Under the pieces are notes generated by a model. It was not told where the DNA came from. It saw nothing but the letters and a program-made list of their open reading frames with translations, and searched no databases. This document shows positions 8,543 to 16,296 of a DNA stretch of 34,671 bases, piece after piece. Within the stretch, counting starts at the first letter, position 1; each line of letters begins with the position of its first letter. Origin of the DNA: an uncultured Ruminococcus sp. (GTDB taxonomy: Bacteria > Bacillota > Clostridia > Oscillospirales > Ruminococcaceae); the NCBI GenBank assembly GCA_902780695.1, contig CACZGM010000014.1, positions 1-34,671 of the forward strand. The letters run 5' to 3'. The position numbers and the translations under genes were made by a program.

Positions 8543-10372
8543 TCACACGCTCTTGCGGCGCTTGGCTTCGTCTTTGGCGCGGAGTTCATGATCGAGGATG
8601 CGCTTGCGCAGGCGGATAGATTTTGGGGTTACCTCGACGAGCTCGTCATCGGAGATGAATTCGAGGCTCTCTTCGAGGCTCATATGCTTGGGCGGAACGA
8701 GACGGAGCGCCTCGTCGCTGCCGCTGGCGCGGGTGTTGGTGAGATGCTTCTTCTTGCACACATTTACGGTGATGTCACCGAGCTTCGGAGATACACCGAC
8801 GATCATTCCCTCATACACGTCGATGCCCGGATCAATGAACATCGCGCCGCGATCCTGCACATTCCATATTCCGTACGCGCTGGCGGGTCCGGTCTCAAAC
8901 GCAACGAGTGAGCCGGTGGTGCGGACGGGAATATCCCCCATGAACGGCTCATAGCCGAGGAACAGCGTATTCAGTACGCCCTCGCCCTTTGTGTCGGTGA
9001 GAAATTCGCTGCGGTAGCCGAAAAGTCCGCGGGAAGGTATTTTGAATTCAAGTCTTGTGCGGGAGCCTACGGGGTGCATTTCAAGCAGTTCCGCCTTGCG
9101 AACGCCCATTTTCTCCATTACCGCACCGACGCTCTCGTCGGGAACATCTATGACGAGCTTTTCCATAGGCTCGCACTTAACACCGTCTATTTCCTTGAAC
9201 AGCACGCGCGGAGTGCTTACCGAAAGCTCATATCCCTCGCGGCGCATGGTTTCGATCAGTATCGACAGGTGCATTTCGCCGCGTCCCGCAACGTCATACG
9301 CGTCGCGTACATCGCTCTCTTTTACGCGGAGAGATACGTCTTTCAGAAGCTCGCGCTCCAGTCTTTCGCGTATCTGGCGGGAGGTCACGAACTTTCCCTC
9401 TCTTCCTGCGAACGGGCTGTCGTTTACCGCAAATGTCATTTCGACCGTAGGTTCGCTTATTTTTACGAACGGCAGAGGCTCAACTGCGGCGGGAGAGCAT
9501 ACCGTCTGTCCTATCGTTATTCCCTCGATGCCGGAGAAGCATACGATATCCCCCACCGATGCTTCCTGCACGGGAGTCTTTCCGAGTCCGTCAAATTCGT
9601 ACAGGCTCACGATCTTGCCCTTGAAAGGCTGTGTCGTGCCGTGGTAGTCGCAGACGGTGACTTCCTGGTTCTGCTTTATAACGCCGCGCTCTATGCGTCC
9701 GATAGCTATTCTGCCGACATACTCGCTGTAATCTATCGACGAAACGAGCAGCTGCAATTCGCCTTCCGGGTCGCCCTCAGGAGCGGGTATATGTTCAAGT
9801 ATCATATCGAACAGCGGGATAAAGTTCTCGCCCATTACGTCCGGGTCGAGCGATGCGGTGCCGTTTCTGCCGGAGCAGTAGATCACCGGGCTTTCGAGCT
9901 GTTCGTCGTCAGCGTCGAGGTCGAGCAGAAGCTCCAGCACCTCGTCAACGACCTCCTTCGGTCTTGCATCGGGGCGGTCGGTCTTGTTCACAACGACGAT
10001 CACCTTGTGTCCGAGCTCCAGAGCCTTTTGCAGCACGAATCTCGTCTGCGGCATTGTACCCTCGAAGCTGTCAACGAGCAGCAGGACGCCGTTCACCATT
10101 TTGAGTATGCGCTCTACCTCGCCGGAAAAGTCCGCGTGGCCGGGGGTATCGACAATGTTGATCTTCACGCCGTTGTAGGTAACGGACGTGTTTTTTGCGA
10201 GGATAGTTATTCCGCGCTCGCGTTCAAGTGCGTTGCTGTCCATAACGCGCTCAACGACCGCCTGATTTTCGCGGTAAACTCCGCTCTGCTTGAGCATTTC
10301 GTCAACGAGCGTGGTCTTGCCGTGATCGACGTGAGCTATTATTGCGATGTTTCTCAGATCTTCTCTTTTCAA
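8543..10372 (-). CDS. typA: TypA/BipA ribosome-associated GTPase
   Basis: A translational GTPase related to EF-G and LepA that helps 50S assembly, especially in cold or stress. The 609-residue length is standard. GTPase motifs are AHVDHGKT (G1, 13-20), RGITI (G2, 53-57), DTPGH (G3, 75-79) and NKTD (G4, 129-132). They are followed by domain II and the BipA-specific C-terminal domain (PSRGLFGYRSEFLTDTKGEG region). The start is TTG at 10372, preceded by AAGGAAG on the minus strand. A consensus promoter lies at 10424-10452, giving a leader of about 45 nt. It is monocistronic; the 3' side runs into the repeat element at 8171-8451. Confidence 0.96.
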   Translation of the reverse strand: MKREDLRNIAIIAHVDHGKTTLVDEMLKQSGVYRENQAVVERVMDSNALERERGITILAKNTSVTYNGVKINIVDTPGHADFSGEVERILKMVNGVLLLVDSFEGTMPQTRFVLQKALELGHKVIVVVNKTDRPDARPKEVVDEVLELLLDLDADDEQLESPVIYCSGRNGTASLDPDVMGENFIPLFDMILEHIPAPEGDPEGELQLLVSSIDYSEYVGRIAIGRIERGVIKQNQEVTVCDYHGTTQPFKGKIVSLYEFDGLGKTPVQEASVGDIVCFSGIEGITIGQTVCSPAAVEPLPFVKISEPTVEMTFAVNDSPFAGREGKFVTSRQIRERLERELLKDVSLRVKESDVRDAYDVAGRGEMHLSILIETMRREGYELSVSTPRVLFKEIDGVKCEPMEKLVIDVPDESVGAVMEKMGVRKAELLEMHPVGSRTRLEFKIPSRGLFGYRSEFLTDTKGEGVLNTLFLGYEPFMGDIPVRTTGSLVAFETGPASAYGIWNVQDRGAMFIDPGIDVYEGMIVGVSPKLGDITVNVCKKKHLTNTRASGSDEALRLVPPKHMSLEESLEFISDDELVEVTPKSIRLRKRILDHELRAKDEAKRRKSV

Positions 10373-10423
10373 TTCTTATCTTCCTTTTTATAATAGTGTT
10401 TATTCCTGTTTCTTGACCGATAA

Positions 10424-10452
10424 ATTATATCACTTTTGAATTTATTTGTCAA
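10424..10452 (-). promoter_or_regulatory. Sigma-A promoter of typA
   Basis: On the minus strand, TTGACA (complement of 10447-10452) is followed by a 17-base spacer and TATAAT (complement of 10424-10429): a perfect consensus promoter ending about 50 bases before the typA TTG start. Confidence 0.9.
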
Positions 10453-10592
10453 TACAAAATTTGACAACATCGTAATATATGCGGGAAAAGCGGAGAAAGG
10501 GCGGAGAAGAGGTCAGATATCGCTGTCAGGTGAAATACAGAAGTTAAAGTCCTATCTATTATAATGGTATATAAAATAAAAAAATCAAAATA

Positions 10593-10820
10593 TTTTGAAA
10601 AAGCCGAAACTTTTTGCGAAAACCTGATGACTACACAAATGTAAGCAGCATTGAGGCAGTGAATTGCACGGTGCAAAGGCACGGAAACGAGAGTTTCGGC
10701 GGTTTCAAAAAATTTTAAAAAAATTTTTGAAAAAACTGAAACTTTATCGGAAAACGCAATGACTACCTAAATGTAAACAGTCAAAGCCGAGGTTGAAAAA
10801 CTGAGATCGGCGGATTTCAA
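10593..10820 (+). repeat. Duplicated structured element upstream of the surface gene at 10976
   Basis: Two 56-bp direct copies lie 132 bp apart (10593-10648 and 10725-10780), sharing TTTTGAAAAA..TGAAACTTT, GAAAAC and ATGACTAC..AAATGTAA.CAG. Copy 1 is also the left arm of a long inverted repeat: TTTTGAAA (10593-10600) plus GCCGAAACT (10603-10611) pair with AGTTTCGGC (10692-10700) plus TTTCAAAA (10703-10710), with a symmetric 2x2 internal loop. A small TTGCA-cgg-TGCAA hairpin sits inside. Copy 2 has a decayed version (TTGAAA...TTTCAA). The rest of 10453-10590 shows nothing firm beyond a TATAAT-like motif at 10560-10565 without a -35. It could be an operator array, a small RNA or a duplicated transcriptional element. 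Confidence 0.7.
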
Positions 10821-10895
10821 GGGTCACGACGACCGGATTTGTGAGATTTGTCCCGAAAGGAAAGATAAATCTCCAAAATATGGTAAAAATGACTA

Positions 10896-10924
10896 TTGAA
10901 AAAAGTTCAGAGATTATGTATAAT
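10896..10924 (+). promoter_or_regulatory. Sigma-A promoter of the 10976 surface gene
   Basis: TTGAAA (10896-10901), a 17-base spacer and TATAAT (10919-10924). Transcription would start near 10931, giving a short 45-nt leader with AGGAGG at 10962-10967. Unlike the two genes downstream, there is no structured leader RNA here. Confidence 0.85.
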
Positions 10925-10975
10925 AAACCGTAGGTAATGACAAAATTTACCGAAATTTTTTAGGAGGAATCAATC

Positions 10976-12691
10976 ATGAAGATTAACAAGATTCTCGCAG
11001 CTGGCATAGCTGCAACACTTGCTGTAACTTCCCTCTCCGCTGTTGTAGGCGCAGAAGCAGTTACAAAGGAATTCGAAATGGCTAACACTGTTGGTACTAT
11101 CGAGACAAAGGGTAGCCTCGGTGGTAGAGAGCTTGCTCTCATCGCTAAACAGGAAGGCGGCGCTCTCGTTCAGAACGATGACCTCAAGGCTGGCAAAGGT
11201 ACACCTGCCGCAGTTGACCAGTTCATCTTCGTTGAAGACGGCAACTTCGATGGCAGCAACGGCGTTGTTCTCCTGAACAGCGTTAAGCTCAACATCACAG
11301 GTATCAAGGGTCAGAAGAACTCTACTTCCAAGACATACACCTATGATTTCGCTAACTTCGATAAAAACTGGAATCAGGTTTATGACGGATCCGGTATCTA
11401 CTGGGTACTCAATTCCTACCCTTCCGGCCAAGCTCCGCTGAACGGTCTTGATATTTCTCAGTTCGTAGAAGTAACATCTATCTCTATCGACGTTACATCC
11501 AAGAACACAGGTCTTACCAAGAACGAATACAACAACTGGAAGAACTGGGATTACACAGATTCTCTCACGTGCTATGAGAAATTTAGTGATGCTACAGCTT
11601 CCGCAGTAGGCGTTGAGAAGGCTGTCAACGATGCTTTCGGTGGCTATGCAGGCGCTACAATGGAGATCACAAACCAGTCCACAAAGGATCTCTACGCTTT
11701 CCTTGAGAAGACAACAAGCGACACAACAATCAACAGAAACAAGGTACAGGTTCTTTCTTCTGCTGCTGCTTACCGTGCAGGTTCTCTCTACACGGGTTGG
11801 GGCCAGACAGAAGGCACTTCTTCCGCTACACAGTCCTACAAGGATTCTGACGGAACAGGTACAGCTCCTTTCTGGTTCGGTGGTCTCGCTTCTCAGTGCG
11901 CTGACTTCTTCAACAAGCAGACAAACGGTAAGATCACATTCCAGTTCACAGCTAAGGCTTCCAGCGGCAGCGACTGGAAGGAAGGCGGTATCGCTTCTAC
12001 TGAGGTTGGTCTCAAGAGCACACTCGCCGGCACAAACATGGGCATCTTCGTTAACTACGAGCAGTCCACAGGTTCTCTTGTAAGCCTTGGCGTAGTTGAT
12101 TCTGACGCTCTCACAGTAACATTCGACATCTCTGACATACTCGACGATATGGGCGGCCTCACAAAGGGCAACATCTCCGATATCTACTACGGTATGAACA
12201 AGGGTCTTGATTACAAGTCTGACGATTACACCTCTATCCATGCTGGTGAGGCTGGTGACGCTGTAACATACGCTCCTAACGGAATCTGGTACATCTCCGA
12301 CGATAAGCATCACGCTATCGGTTACATCGTAGAAAAGGTTATCCTTTCTTACGAGGACGGCGCAGACGTTGACGCTGCTGAAGAAGAAGTAGTTGACGAG
12401 CCTGAGGACGTTGACGAGCCTGAGGATATCGAGGAAGAGGAAGAAGAGCCTGAGGATACTGAGGAAGAGGAAGACGAGCCTGAGGATACTGAGGAAGAGG
12501 AAGACGAGCCTGAGTTCGTAATCGAGCCTGAAGAGGAAGAAGAAGAGAACAACGGCGACGTTGACATCATCGAACCCACAAACACAGCTAAGGCTGATGA
12601 CGATGCTAACCCCGGCACAGGCGTTGCTCTTGCAGTTGTTCCTGCAATCGTAGCTGCTGCTGCTGTAGTAGTATCCAAGAAGAGAAAGTAA
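10976..12691 (+). CDS. Secreted surface protein with acidic repeat stalk and NPGTG tail
   Basis: The 571 residues begin with a signal peptide (MKINKILAAGIAATLAVTSL, likely cut after VVGA). An extracellular region of unknown fold (about 27-455) is rich in Thr, Ser, Gly and aromatics. An acidic stalk of Glu/Asp/Pro repeats (about 460-530) follows, then NPGTG (545-549), a hydrophobic segment and KKRK. That end is a sortase-type sorting signal in an NPxTG variant, so covalent wall anchoring is likely; no sortase gene is visible here. The ATG at 10976 follows AGGAGG at 10962-10967. Codon choice is strongly biased (ATC over ATA, ACA, GGT), unlike the flagellar genes, indicating high expression. The function of the ectodomain is not recognised. 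Confidence 0.85.
   Translation: MKINKILAAGIAATLAVTSLSAVVGAEAVTKEFEMANTVGTIETKGSLGGRELALIAKQEGGALVQNDDLKAGKGTPAAVDQFIFVEDGNFDGSNGVVLLNSVKLNITGIKGQKNSTSKTYTYDFANFDKNWNQVYDGSGIYWVLNSYPSGQAPLNGLDISQFVEVTSISIDVTSKNTGLTKNEYNNWKNWDYTDSLTCYEKFSDATASAVGVEKAVNDAFGGYAGATMEITNQSTKDLYAFLEKTTSDTTINRNKVQVLSSAAAYRAGSLYTGWGQTEGTSSATQSYKDSDGTGTAPFWFGGLASQCADFFNKQTNGKITFQFTAKASSGSDWKEGGIASTEVGLKSTLAGTNMGIFVNYEQSTGSLVSLGVVDSDALTVTFDISDILDDMGGLTKGNISDIYYGMNKGLDYKSDDYTSIHAGEAGDAVTYAPNGIWYISDDKHHAIGYIVEKVILSYEDGADVDAAEEEVVDEPEDVDEPEDIEEEEEEPEDTEEEEDEPEDTEEEEDEPEFVIEPEEEEEENNGDVDIIEPTNTAKADDDANPGTGVALAVVPAIVAAAAVVVSKKRK
12416..12505 (+). repeat. 30-bp in-frame tandem repeat coding the acidic stalk
   Basis: Three head-to-tail 30-bp units (12416-12445, 12446-12475, 12476-12505), each starting GAGCCTGAGGATA. 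Units 2 and 3 are identical and encode EPEDTEEEED; unit 1 encodes EPEDIEEEEE. Shorter EPEDVD units precede them. Identical units point to recent slippage or unequal exchange, so stalk length probably varies among strains. Confidence 0.9.
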
Positions 12692-12729
12692 TCGGAACCC
12701 GATAACTTTTAATTCAACTTAACAAAATC

Positions 12730-12762
12730 GACCGGAACCGGAAACGGTTCCGGTCTTTTTTC
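12730..12762 (+). terminator. Intrinsic terminator after the 10976 gene
   Basis: GACCGGAACCG (12730-12740) and CGGTTCCGGTC (12745-12755) form a perfect 11-bp stem capped by a GAAA tetraloop, followed by seven T residues. It separates the first surface gene from the promoter of the next. Confidence 0.95.
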
Positions 12763-12843
12763 TGTCCCGGATAAAATAGTGTAATTATCACAAAGAATAC
12801 TACAGATCGGTAAAAATTTCGCATAAAAGCATTAAAACGGTAC

Positions 12844-12872
12844 TTGACAAATGAATGATAAAATAGTATAAT
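12844..12872 (+). promoter_or_regulatory. Consensus promoter of surface gene 13069
   Basis: TTGACA (12844-12849), 17 bases, TATAAT (12867-12872). The surrounding sequence is closely similar to the promoter at 14799-14827, so promoter and leader were duplicated together. Transcription should begin near 12879. Confidence 0.92.
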
Positions 12873-12878
12873 GTAAAA

Positions 12879-13051
12879 AGCGGTAATGATACCGATTACA
12901 TCAAGGGACAGTAATACACTGCCCCGTTCCACTGGCAGGTACCTGCGTTCCCGTAAGGGTGAGAACCTGCCGCTGTGCCGTGCGGTGCGGTAACACCGAA
13001 ACGGTTCTGACATTGCGCCTGTGCCAATTGCGCCAATGTCGAGAAAATTTT
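12879..13051 (+). ncRNA. Structured 5' leader RNA, copy A (unidentified class)
   Basis: About 170 nt of leader between the promoter and the AAGGAGG of the 13069 gene. Seen helices are: GGCAGGT (12934-12940) with ACCTGCC (12965-12971), enclosing CCC-gtaa-GGG (12950-12959); CCGT...ACGG enclosing CGGTG-cggtaa-CACCG (12983-12998); and GACATTG...CAATGTC closing the segment just before the ribosome binding site. The second copy, at 14834-14998, keeps all helices with changed base pairs (CCC/GGG becomes ACC/GGT; GACAT pairs with GTGTC by wobble). That supports a conserved RNA fold. I do not recognise a known riboswitch class: the c-di-GMP-I, SAM, cobalamin and glycine consensus strings are absent. 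Confidence 0.75.
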
Positions 13052-13068
13052 AAGGAGGACAAATTCCC

Positions 13069-14478
13069 ATGAAGAAGTTCAAGAAGATCGCGGCTTGCGC
13101 AGCTGCACTTGTATGCGCTGCTGCGATGACAGTTTCCGCAAGCGCAAAGCTCACAACAGTAGAACAGAGCGGTTATGTAAGAAGCTCTGACGGTTCTTTC
13201 CTCGTAATGCTGTACTCTGACGGTACATACGATGCAAGCGAGAAGGCAGTTACAAACTACGGTATCGATCTCAATAAGATCGCCACAGTTGAAGTAACGA
13301 TCAAGACACCCGAGGATTCGGTAGGTGATTTCGGCGGTGCTCTTATCATGTCGTCCAAGAGCAAGGACGATCCTTCGACCCACAACTGGCCGAGCAAGGA
13401 TTACTGGGGATGCAACGACAACGATCTCGGACTTGAAGCTGCTGCAAAGGCTCTTAAGTTCGATAAGGTTGGCGATCATACCTACAAGACTGTTCTTACA
13501 CTGAGCGGAAACAATGAAGTAATCAAGAACTACAACTTTGTACAGTTTGCTATTCAGGACTGGGGTTCTGAAATAATCACAGTTCAGTCCATCGTTATGA
13601 AGGACGCTTCCGGCGCAGAGCTTATTTCCTTCGACAGCAAGGGTAAGGCAAGCCTTCCGCTCGTAGAAGAGGGCGCTGAAAATGCTCAGGAAGAAGAGAC
13701 CAAGGCTGAGGAAGAAAAGCCCGCTGAGACAACAGCAAAGACCGAAAAGGAAGAGACCAAGAAGACAAAGAAGACCAAGGAAGAAGAGAAGGCTCCCGAG
13801 ACTGATAAGGAAGTCAGCGAAGAGGATACAACAGCTGCAGACGAGGAAGAGTGGGTTTCCACATTTGATTCCTCCACAGTAGAATTCGATGCTGATGAGG
13901 CTCCTTTCTATGACGGTCTCCAGTTTGCTCTCCGTGCAGACAACGAGGCTCAGGATTCTCTCGAAAAGGCTTATGGTTTTGATATCACTTCCGTTTACGG
14001 AATCCGTGTATATGTAGAAGTTGATCCCGAGGACGTTGAGCATGGCGCATGGTACGGCGGTTCCGTAGGCGCTAACTGCCCGAGCAGAGGCTGGTATCAG
14101 CACAACTTCGCTAACGGCGACGGCGACGAGCTCACATACGTTGAGGACGACGGATATATCACATTCCAGCAGGACGAGCCGATCTTCTCTGAGGACGACG
14201 GATATGCATTCGCTTTCTTCCAGCAGTGGGGCACTCCCATGGGCGTTAAGAAGTTCGAGCTTCTTGACAAGGACGGCAATGCTATAGATTTCGCTGCAGG
14301 CGCAGAAGCAGTTGAGATCGTTGAGCCTGAGGAGACAGAAGCTGCTGCTCCCGAAGCAAGCGTTGACGCAGCTGCCGATAAGGGCAACCCGGCTACAGGC
14401 GTTGAAGATGTTGCAGTTGCAGCAGGTATCGCAGCACTCGCAGCAGGCGCTGTAATTCTCTCCCGCAAGAGAAAGTAA
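13069..14478 (+). CDS. Surface protein, two ectodomains with charged linker, NPATG tail
   Basis: The 469 residues have a signal peptide (MKKFKKIAACAAALVCAAAM, cut near SASA). A first beta-rich domain (about 28-195) is followed by a Lys/Glu-rich linker (about 205-255), then a second domain (about 258-415) starting EEWVSTFDSSTVEFD. NPATG (440-444), a hydrophobic stretch and SRKRK form a sorting signal. The second domain is nearly identical to that of the gene at 15016, while the first domains differ, so the pair is mosaic. Aromatic- and Trp-rich domains of this kind suggest a carbohydrate- or ligand-binding beta-sandwich, but no family is recognised. Start at ATG 13069 after AAGGAGG (13052-13058). 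Codon bias indicates strong expression; control probably runs through the leader RNA. Confidence 0.85.
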   Translation: MKKFKKIAACAAALVCAAAMTVSASAKLTTVEQSGYVRSSDGSFLVMLYSDGTYDASEKAVTNYGIDLNKIATVEVTIKTPEDSVGDFGGALIMSSKSKDDPSTHNWPSKDYWGCNDNDLGLEAAAKALKFDKVGDHTYKTVLTLSGNNEVIKNYNFVQFAIQDWGSEIITVQSIVMKDASGAELISFDSKGKASLPLVEEGAENAQEEETKAEEEKPAETTAKTEKEETKKTKKTKEEEKAPETDKEVSEEDTTAADEEEWVSTFDSSTVEFDADEAPFYDGLQFALRADNEAQDSLEKAYGFDITSVYGIRVYVEVDPEDVEHGAWYGGSVGANCPSRGWYQHNFANGDGDELTYVEDDGYITFQQDEPIFSEDDGYAFAFFQQWGTPMGVKKFELLDKDGNAIDFAAGAEAVEIVEPEETEAAAPEASVDAAADKGNPATGVEDVAVAAGIAALAAGAVILSRKRK

Positions 14479-14669
14479 GCGGAGAACGCTCCGCCCCGAA
14501 TGCAGTATTTCAAAGTCCCCGCAAACGGCGAGGACAGACTGAAACGCGTGGGGCTGGTAAGATTCCGCAGTTATGATAAGCGGAGAACGCTCCGCCCCTG
14601 ATGCAGTATTTCAAAGTCCCCGCAAACGGCGAGGACAGACTGAAACACAGTGGGGCAGGTAAGATTCCG
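14477..14669 (+). repeat. Two tandem copies of the TGCAGTATTTCAAAG repeat
   Basis: Copy 1 (14477-14567) and copy 2 (14578-14669) share AAGCGGAGAACGCTCCGCCCC, ATGCAGTATTTCAAAGTCCCC, GCAAACGGCGAGGACAGACTGAAAC and a GTGGGG..GGTAAGATTCCG end, with only a few differences. Each contains a GCGGAG-aacg-CTCCGC hairpin. Related sequence occurs at 8345-8425 on the minus strand (ATGCAGTATTTCAAAG, CAGACTG.AAC, CAGTGGGG.TGGCAA) and, more degenerate, at 8207-8275 on the plus strand. All copies lie just ahead of an intrinsic terminator in a 3' region. No coding potential is seen. Confidence 0.85.
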
Positions 14670-14682
14670 ATAATAAAATCAG

Positions 14683-14719
14683 CAGCTTGCTGTGATTATC
14701 ACGGCAAGCTGTTTTTTTT
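14683..14719 (+). terminator. Intrinsic terminator after surface gene 13069
   Basis: CAGCTTGC (14683-14690) pairs with GCAAGCTG (14704-14711), extended inward by a T-G wobble and GTGA/TCAC, and is followed by eight T residues. It ends the transcript that carries the tandem repeat copies. Confidence 0.95.
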
Positions 14720-14798
14720 ATGTGTCGGCTGTCGGCAGGTAAAATGTTAAATTATTGCAGTCTGTATCGAAATATTGCACTTGTTGTAGTGAAAATGC

Positions 14799-14827
14799 TT
14801 GACAAAGATGATAAAAGAGAGTATAAT
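14799..14827 (+). promoter_or_regulatory. Consensus promoter of surface gene 15016
   Basis: TTGACA (14799-14804), 17 bases, TATAAT (14822-14827), closely similar in flanks to the promoter at 12844-12872. Transcription should begin near 14834. Confidence 0.92.
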
Positions 14828-14833
14828 GTAAAG

Positions 14834-14998
14834 TGCGGAAAAACCGGTTAATTGGATTTCGGCTTTGTTCCGTGTTCCACGGGCAGGTACCTGCGTTCAC
14901 CGATAGGTGCGATCTGCCGACAAGAGCCGTTCGGTGCGGTAACACCGCAACGGGAATGACATAAGCGCGTGTGCCAGTTGCGTGAGTGTCGGAATTAT
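14834..14998 (+). ncRNA. Structured 5' leader RNA, copy B (unidentified class)
   Basis: Second copy of the leader at 12879-13051. It keeps GTTCCAC.GGCAGGTACCTGC, GTTC and GGTGCGGTAACACCG nearly unchanged, while other stem positions change in a compensatory way (ACC-gata-GGT for CCC-gtaa-GGG; the ACCTGCC arm becomes ATCTGCC, a G-U pair; CCGTT/AACGG encloses the CGGTG hairpin). The final helix GACAT...GTGTC ends directly before AAGGAGG (14999-15005). This fits a cis-acting translation or stability control element, though it could also be a processed small RNA. Confidence 0.75.
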
Positions 14999-15015
14999 AA
15001 GGAGGAATTACACAA

Positions 15016-16275
15016 ATGAGAAGTTTCAGAAAAGCAGCTGCTATAATTGCTGCAGTTGCTGTTATTACAACAGCCGGTGCTGTTAACGCTTATGCGATGA
15101 CACAGGATACAGTTGCAGCCACAACTCTTGACACAAAAGACGAGGACGGAAAGCTGATCCAGTGGGATATCTCACTTCTTAACGGTGAGGCTGTAAAGAA
15201 AGTCGTTATCAAGATGAAGATCAAGGACGGCGGCGGCTGGTTCGGCGGCGGCGGAGCTTTTGGCTTCAATCAGGAAGGCGACGACTGGAATCAGACAGAT
15301 TTCGGTACTAACGAAAAGAATATGGAAATAGACGAAGAGGGTAACGCTGTTGCCACTATCGAATTCGCTACACCTGTAAAGCCTGCTGAAAAAGGTGTTG
15401 TACAGCTTGGCTGGTGGTGGGCATCGGGCGATGTTTCCGATTTCGTAGATCTTGAGATCAACGGAAAGAGCGTTCTCGGTGTAACCGGCGTTCAGAAGAA
15501 GCCCGAGGAAGAAGCTGCAGAAACAACTGCCGAAACAGAAGCTCCTGTGGAAGAAACAACTGTTGCAGAAGATGAAGTTGTTGAAGAGACAACAGCTGCT
15601 GCTGATGAAGAGGAAGAAGAGGAGTGGGTTTCCACTTTTGATCCCACAACAGTTAAGTTCGATGAGGGCGAGGCTCCTTACTATGACGGTCTCCAGTTCG
15701 CTCTCCGTGCCGACAACGACGCTCAGAATTCCATTGAGAAGGACTACGGCTTCGGCTTTGATATCACAGAGGTTTATGGAATCAAGGTATATGTTGAGGT
15801 TGATCCCGAGGACGTTGAGCACGGTGCATGGTACGGCGGCTCTGTAGGTGCTAACTGCCCGAGCAGAGGCTGGTATCAGCACAACTTCGCTAACGGCGAC
15901 GGCGACGAGCTTACATACGATGAGTCCAAGGGCTACATCGTATTCCAGCAGGACGAGCCTATCTTCTCCTCTGACGATGCTTACGCATTCGCGTTCTTCC
16001 AGCAGTGGGGTACTCCCATGGGCGTCAAGAAGTTCGAGCTTCTTGATGAAAACGGTGACGTTATCGACTATGTGACCGCAGGAACTCTTACAGGACCCAC
16101 AGGTCTTGTATCTGAGGATGAGGTTATCGAAGAAGCTCCCGCAGCAGGCGATGTTGAAGCTGCTGCAGAGTCCACAAAGGCTTCTCCTGACACCGGTATC
16201 GCTGATGTTGCAGCTGTTGCGGGTATCGCAGTAGCGGCAGCAGGTGCATTCATCGTAGCTAAGAAGAGAAAGTAA
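15016..16275 (+). CDS. Surface protein, paralogue of 13069, SPDTG tail
   Basis: The 419 residues have a signal peptide (MRSFRKAAAIIAAVAVITTA, cut near NAYA). A first domain of about 140 residues contains a GGGWFGGGGAFGF segment and several Trp. An acidic Thr/Glu linker follows, then a second domain starting EEWVSTFDPTTVKFD, nearly identical to that of 13069. SPDTG (390-394), a hydrophobic segment and KKRK end the protein. First domain and linker differ from the paralogue, so tandem duplication was followed by replacement of the N-terminal half. Start at ATG 15016 after AAGGAGG (14999-15005). Strong codon bias. Likely wall-anchored by a sortase encoded elsewhere; the ligand is unknown. Confidence 0.85.
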   Translation: MRSFRKAAAIIAAVAVITTAGAVNAYAMTQDTVAATTLDTKDEDGKLIQWDISLLNGEAVKKVVIKMKIKDGGGWFGGGGAFGFNQEGDDWNQTDFGTNEKNMEIDEEGNAVATIEFATPVKPAEKGVVQLGWWWASGDVSDFVDLEINGKSVLGVTGVQKKPEEEAAETTAETEAPVEETTVAEDEVVEETTAAADEEEEEEWVSTFDPTTVKFDEGEAPYYDGLQFALRADNDAQNSIEKDYGFGFDITEVYGIKVYVEVDPEDVEHGAWYGGSVGANCPSRGWYQHNFANGDGDELTYDESKGYIVFQQDEPIFSSDDAYAFAFFQQWGTPMGVKKFELLDENGDVIDYVTAGTLTGPTGLVSEDEVIEEAPAAGDVEAAAESTKASPDTGIADVAAVAGIAVAAAGAFIVAKKRK

Positions 16276-16296
16276 TTTCAAAACAGACTGAATAAC

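Noticed and set aside
8398-8619. 73-codon ORF over the repeat region
   Set aside because: It covers a GC-rich hairpin and the end of typA, without a ribosome binding site.
9074-10393. 439-codon plus-strand ORF opposite typA
   Set aside because: It is an antisense shadow of a clearly identified GTPase gene with all motifs intact.
12879-13051. c-di-GMP-I riboswitch upstream of the surface gene
   Set aside because: Surface genes in Clostridia are often under c-di-GMP control and a GGTAACACCG string looks suggestive, but the GGCAAACC and GACGCAAAG core strings are absent.
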